DNA of 64,000 nt from the NCBI RefSeq assembly GCF_900104135.1, contig NZ_FNIV01000001.1, forward strand, positions 496,001 through 560,000, given 5' to 3'. Below are positions 60,533 through 64,000 of the stretch, one piece after another. This DNA comes from Halomonas shengliensis (GTDB taxonomy: Bacteria > Pseudomonadota > Gammaproteobacteria > Pseudomonadales > Halomonadaceae). The notes beneath the pieces are model-generated. The model was not told the DNA's origin. It searched no databases and worked only from the letters and a program-made list of their open reading frames with translations. Position numbers and translations under genes: made by a program. Every line of letters begins with the position of its first letter. Position 1 is the stretch's first letter.

Positions 60533-61375
60533 TCAGGCCACTCCCGCAGCGAGGAAGCGGCGCAGCGGCTCGACCTGGCTGTCGCGGTCCAGATAGGGAG
60601 CGTGGCCGCAGCCGTCGGCCTCCAGGGTCACCAGGTCGGGGCGCGCCTCGGCCATGCGCGCGAGCGTCTCGGCGGCGAGCAGCGGCGAGAGGCTGCCGCG
60701 GATCGCCATGCTGGGGCAGGCGAGGGCGTGCCAGTCGGCCCACAGGTCGCGGGGGGTGTCGTTGGCGAACTGCGCGGTGATGGCCGGATCGTAGTGGAAG
60801 GTCCAGCGCCCGTCCGGCAGGCGCCGGGCACTCTCCAGGGCCAGGCGGAGCCAGGTGTCGTCGTCGGTGATGCCGAAGCCGGCATAGTGATGGCGGAGCT
60901 CCGCGGCGAGCTCGCGGAAGGTCGCGAACTCGTGGGAGCGGGAGAAGTAGTCGGCGAGCTCCGCCAGGCCCGCCGGGGCGAGCTCGGGGCCGATGTCGTT
61001 GAGCACCAGGCGCTCGATGCGTCCGGCGGTGGCGGGCTCGGCGGCCAGGCGCAGGCCCAGCAGGCCACCCATGGAGGTGCCGAGCCAGGCCACCCGCTCC
61101 AGCGCGAAGTGGTCGAGCAGCGCCACGGCGATCTCGGCGTAGCGGGCGTAGGTGTAGTCGCGCTCGGGGCGGGCCGACCACGAGGAGAGGCCGCGCCCCG
61201 GGGTGTCCGGGGCCAGCACGCGCCACCCGGGGCCGAGCCTGTGGGCGAGCTCGGCGAAGTCGCCGCCGTGGCGGGCCAGGCCGTGCCAGGCCACCAGGGA
61301 GCGCGGGGCATCGGGGTGCCAGATGCGCACCGCCACCTCGAGATCGTCTAGGCTGAACCCATCAAGTCGCTGCAT
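60533..61375 (-). CDS. Alpha/beta fold hydrolase
   Basis: The 280-residue hydrolase has the oxyanion strand VAWHGLARHGGDFAELAHRL and the nucleophile elbow WLGTSMGGLLGL with the catalytic Ser. The catalytic His is in ADGCGHAPYLDRDSQVEPL. It is first in the operon with the MlaE-, MlaF-, MlaD- and PqiC-like genes. GGAGAG precedes the ATG at 61375. Its substrate may be a lipid or a small ester; there is no signal peptide, so it is cytoplasmic. Confidence 0.88.
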   Translation of the reverse strand: MQRLDGFSLDDLEVAVRIWHPDAPRSLVAWHGLARHGGDFAELAHRLGPGWRVLAPDTPGRGLSSWSARPERDYTYARYAEIAVALLDHFALERVAWLGTSMGGLLGLRLAAEPATAGRIERLVLNDIGPELAPAGLAELADYFSRSHEFATFRELAAELRHHYAGFGITDDDTWLRLALESARRLPDGRWTFHYDPAITAQFANDTPRDLWADWHALACPSMAIRGSLSPLLAAETLARMAEARPDLVTLEADGCGHAPYLDRDSQVEPLRRFLAAGVA

Positions 61376-61457
61376 GCTGTCTCTCCGCGCCGGGGCGTCC
61401 ACGATATGCCATATTCGTCCTCGATGATAAGGTGGCAGCCGCGCCTGAACATGCGAC

Positions 61458-61468
61458 AATGTATGTAA
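61458..61468 (+). promoter_or_regulatory. AcrR-like half-site upstream of the tolC gene
   Basis: AATGTATGTAA at 61458-61468 matches one arm of the known E. coli AcrR operator and resembles the right arm of the full inverted repeat before the RND adaptor at 62992-63017. It lies 28 bases before the ATG, so a repressor here would block the promoter or start of the TolC transcript. Confidence 0.45.
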
Positions 61469-61496
61469 ATCACCCCCATCGATCGAGGATGAGCCG

Positions 61497-62936
61497 ATGA
61501 CGTCTTCCCGCCTTCCACGCCAGTCGGGCCCCGCCGGCGCGCCGGGCCTGCGCCGCGCCCTGCTGCCCCTGCTGGTGGCCTCTGCCCTGGCCGCCCCCGC
61601 CCAGGCGGCGGACCTGCTGACCATCGCGCAGGACGCCCTGGACAACAACGCCGAGCTCGCCGCGGCGCGCTCCCAGACCAGCGGCGTCGAGGCGGGGCGT
61701 GACGTGGAGCGGGCGGACCTGCTGCCCCAGGTGAGTGCCTCCGGCAACCTGACCCACAATCGGCAGTACGAGTCGCAGTCCACGCCGGGACAACTCCAGG
61801 GGGATGACACCATCAACCGTGTCGGCGTCACCCTCGAGGCGACCCAGGCGCTGTTCAATGCGCTGGAGTCGCGCCAGGTGGAGCGCAGCGAGCGCGAGAT
61901 CGACCAGCAGCTCTACCGCCTGGCCGCCACCGAGCAGGGGGTGCTGATCGAGGTGGCCAGCGCCTATTTCGAGATCCTGCGCGCCCATGAGGTGCTGGAG
62001 GCGCGCCGTGCCCAGGAACGCGCCATCAATCGCCAGCTGGAGCAGGCCCGCGAGCAGTTCGAGGTTGGGCTGATCGCCATCACCGAGGTGGAGGAGGCCA
62101 AGGCGGCCTTCGACCAGGCCAGGGCGATCCGCATTGCCGCGGAGAGCGACCTGCAGGTGCGCTTCGAGGCCCTGGAGCGGCTCACCGGCCAGCGCTACGA
62201 GAGCATCGACGCCCTGGGCGAGGAGCTTGCCATCGCCCCGCCGACGCCCAGTGATCGCAGCAGCTGGGTGGAGCTTGCCATGCAGAACAACCCGCTGGTG
62301 CTGGCCAGCCAGGCCGGCATCGAGGTGTCGCGCAGCGCGGTGGAGATCGCGCGTGCGGGACGTCTGCCGACGGTCAACGCCTTCGCCAACTACAGCTATG
62401 CGGACAGCGATGCCGACCGCGTCGATGGCCATGACTCCAGCAGCCAGGTCGGCGTCGGCGTCAGCCTGCCGCTCTATACCGGGGGGCGCACCAGCGCCTC
62501 GGTGCGCCAGAACACCTACCTCCTCGAGGCCTCCCAGTATGACTTCGAGGACCAGCGCCGCAGTACCATCCAGAACGTGCGCTCCAGCTACACCCGGGTG
62601 ACCAACGACGTCGCCACCGTGGAGGCGCGCGCCCAGGCGGTGGTCTCCAACCAGAGCGCCCTGGATGCCACCCGCGCCGGCTACGAGGTGGGCACCCGCA
62701 ACATCGTCGATGTGCTCAACGCCGAGCAGAACCTCTACAACGCCATCGCCGAGCTGGCCGGCGCCCGCTACGACTACGTGATCAACCTGCTGACCCTGCG
62801 CCAGCAGGCCGGGACCCTGGACGAGGCGGCGCTGGCCGAGGTCAACGCCTGGCTCGGTGACACCACCGTCGCCTTCCAGCTGCCGGACGATGCCGGCGAC
62901 CCGGTGATGGATATCGGCGAGCCGCCCACGCCCTAG
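61497..62936 (+). CDS. TolC-family outer membrane efflux protein
   Basis: The 479-residue protein has a signal peptide (LLPLLVASALAAPAQAA) and two OEP repeats. It has long alpha-helical segments (VLEARRAQERAINRQLEQAREQFEVGLIAITEVEEAKAAFD) with LIEVASAYFEILRA and the second-repeat VGTRNIVDVLNAEQNLYNA. This trimeric channel spans the outer membrane and periplasm for RND and ABC exporters. GAGGA precedes the ATG at 61497. It is followed 122 bp later by an RND adaptor gene on the same strand. Confidence 0.95.
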   Translation: MTSSRLPRQSGPAGAPGLRRALLPLLVASALAAPAQAADLLTIAQDALDNNAELAAARSQTSGVEAGRDVERADLLPQVSASGNLTHNRQYESQSTPGQLQGDDTINRVGVTLEATQALFNALESRQVERSEREIDQQLYRLAATEQGVLIEVASAYFEILRAHEVLEARRAQERAINRQLEQAREQFEVGLIAITEVEEAKAAFDQARAIRIAAESDLQVRFEALERLTGQRYESIDALGEELAIAPPTPSDRSSWVELAMQNNPLVLASQAGIEVSRSAVEIARAGRLPTVNAFANYSYADSDADRVDGHDSSSQVGVGVSLPLYTGGRTSASVRQNTYLLEASQYDFEDQRRSTIQNVRSSYTRVTNDVATVEARAQAVVSNQSALDATRAGYEVGTRNIVDVLNAEQNLYNAIAELAGARYDYVINLLTLRQQAGTLDEAALAEVNAWLGDTTVAFQLPDDAGDPVMDIGEPPTP

Positions 62937-62991
62937 GGTCGCCGCCTGTCACGACCACTGGCCGCCTGGGGTTTGCTTAGGCGGCTAATGT

Positions 62992-63017
62992 TTACATCCA
63001 TACAAGAATGAATGTAA
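62992..63017. promoter_or_regulatory. AcrR-type operator upstream of the RND adaptor gene
   Basis: TTACATCCAT at 62992-63001 and ATGAATGTAA at 63008-63017 form a 26-bp inverted repeat with one mismatch and a 6-base centre. It is similar to the 24-bp AcrR operator of E. coli acrAB (arms of the type TACATACAT/ATGTATGTA). It lies 42 bases before the ATG of the adaptor gene and is a likely repressor site. Confidence 0.7.
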
Positions 63018-63058
63018 GATTCGTTCCACCTTGACGCCATAACGGGAATCCCACGCAC

Positions 63059-64000
63059 ATGAAGACTGCATTCCGATTCGGGCGGGCGAGTCTCCTCGTC
63101 CTGGTCGCCGGCCTGTTCCTGGCCGCCTGTGGTCAGGAGGAAGCGCCTGCGCAGGCCCAGCAGGGCGCCGGCCAGGAGCGCCCGCCTCACCCGGTGGAAG
63201 TGGCCGAGCTGGCCCGCCGGGATGTCGCCCTGGAACGCTCCTACCCCTCGCTGCTGCGCAGCGACGACGAGGTCACCCTGGTGGCGCGAGTCACCGGCAC
63301 CCTGGAGCGGCGCCACTTCGAGCCCGGCGAGATGGTGGAGGAGGGCCAGGTGCTCTACTCCATCGAGCCGGACGTCTATCAGGCGGCGGTGAACCAGCGC
63401 GAGGCCGACCTGCAGAGCGCCCGCGCCGAGCTGGAACGTGCCCAGCGTGACGCCAGCCGCTTCGAGCGCCTGCTCAGCCAGAACTCGGTGAGCCGCCAGC
63501 AGGTCGACCAGGCGCGCTCGGAGCTGGGCGTGGCGCGGGCGGCGGTGGCCCAGGCGGAGGCGGCCCTGGCCAGCGCGCGCATCGACCTGGACTACGCCGA
63601 GGTCACCGCGCCCGTGTCGGGGATGATCAGCCTCTCCCGGGTCAACGTGGGCAACCTGGTGAGCAACGGCACCGAGCTTGCCACCATCACGCCGCTGGAC
63701 CCGCTGGAGGTGCGCTTCCAGCTGCCCCAGCGCGATGCCTTCGAGCTCCGCCGCCAGCTGGACGGCAGTGGTGATATTGCCGATATCGCTGCGGTGCTGC
63801 AGGTGCCCGGCCTCGATGGCGGCGCCGGAGAGCGCCTCGAGGGACGCCTGGACTTCCTGGGCTCTCGCGTGGAGGAGGGCACCAGCACGGTGCAGGCTAG
63901 CGCCACCTTCGCCAACCCCGAGGCGCGGGTGCTGCCCGGCCAGTTCGTGCGGGTGAGCCTCGAGGGGCTCAAGCGCTTCGAGGTGCTGGCGGTGCCCGAG
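63059..64000 (+). CDS. RND efflux periplasmic adaptor (AcrA/MexA-like), 3' end outside window
   Basis: The gene is open to the edge of the window (314 codons) and so is partial. Its lipoprotein signal ends in the lipobox GLFLAAC. The mature part has the lipoyl half (VTGTLERRHFEPGEMVEEGQVLYSIEPDVYQ). A coiled-coil hairpin follows (VNQREADLQSARAELERAQRDASRFERLL), then the second lipoyl half with APVSGMISLSRVNVGNLV and beta-barrel strands with VRFQLPQRDAF. It follows tolC and is preceded by an AcrR-type operator. An RND pump gene is expected immediately to the right. Confidence 0.93.
   Translation, partial: MKTAFRFGRASLLVLVAGLFLAACGQEEAPAQAQQGAGQERPPHPVEVAELARRDVALERSYPSLLRSDDEVTLVARVTGTLERRHFEPGEMVEEGQVLYSIEPDVYQAAVNQREADLQSARAELERAQRDASRFERLLSQNSVSRQQVDQARSELGVARAAVAQAEAALASARIDLDYAEVTAPVSGMISLSRVNVGNLVSNGTELATITPLDPLEVRFQLPQRDAFELRRQLDGSGDIADIAAVLQVPGLDGGAGERLEGRLDFLGSRVEEGTSTVQASATFANPEARVLPGQFVRVSLEGLKRFEVLAVPE

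Overview
The window looks like chromosome from a GC-rich, halophilic gammaproteobacterium, most likely a Halomonas-type member of the Halomonadaceae. I infer this from the gene repertoire (osmoregulated periplasmic glucan genes, a Gram-negative lipid A acyltransferase and deacylase, MCE/Mla-type lipid transport, TolC and an RND adaptor), from tight overlapping operons and from strong G/C third positions. No rRNA, tRNA, CRISPR array, insertion sequence or phage gene was seen. About 57 protein genes are supported; the last one runs off the right edge.

Layout. 1-4 kb: a methyltransferase and a flippase-like membrane protein, then a RibD-like reductase divergent from ribA. 4-12.3 kb: the glucan operon opgG-opgH-FkbM methyltransferase-creatininase, divergent from a phosphoglycerol-transferase-like membrane enzyme and a mannose-1-phosphate guanylyltransferase. 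12.3-14.8 kb: an LpxL-type acyltransferase and small genes. 14.8-22.3 kb: an AT-richer block holding an NCS1 permease, hydantoinase/oxoprolinase subunits A and B, an AraC regulator and a cupin; it looks like an acquired catabolic island. 22.5-29.5 kb: an MFS transporter and a beta-oxidation-type set (acyl-CoA dehydrogenase, acyl-CoA ligase, 3-hydroxyacyl-CoA dehydrogenase, enoyl-CoA hydratase). 29.5-35.1 kb: a Mut7-C protein, a ZIP metal transporter, two alcohol dehydrogenases, a VOC protein, a peroxiredoxin and a hypothetical gene. 35.1-40 kb: a MOSC protein overlapping a large uncharacterised GHKL ATPase, then YtoQ, DUF488 and an alpha/beta hydrolase. 40-42.3 kb: a probable copper group (DUF411, a Met-rich repeat protein, a glutaredoxin-MauE fusion) around a striking MerR/CueR-type double promoter. 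42.4-46.9 kb: a response regulator, PAS kinase and 2OG-Fe oxygenase operon, two Nudix genes and a YqfO-like gene. 47-51 kb: fasciclin protein, small secreted protein, WrbA, pirin, LpxR. 51-57 kb: fructosamine kinase and the HlyD-RbbA-permease exporter. 57-61.4 kb: an MCE lipid transporter with lipoprotein and hydrolase. 61.5-64 kb: TolC and an RND adaptor behind AcrR-like operator sequences.

A theme of the window is the cell envelope: glucans, lipid A, phospholipid transport and efflux. The most interesting items are the GHKL ATPase, the mirrored CueR-like promoter pair, the hydantoinase island, the decorated glucan locus, and TGTAC repeats shared by the glucan and fasciclin promoters.
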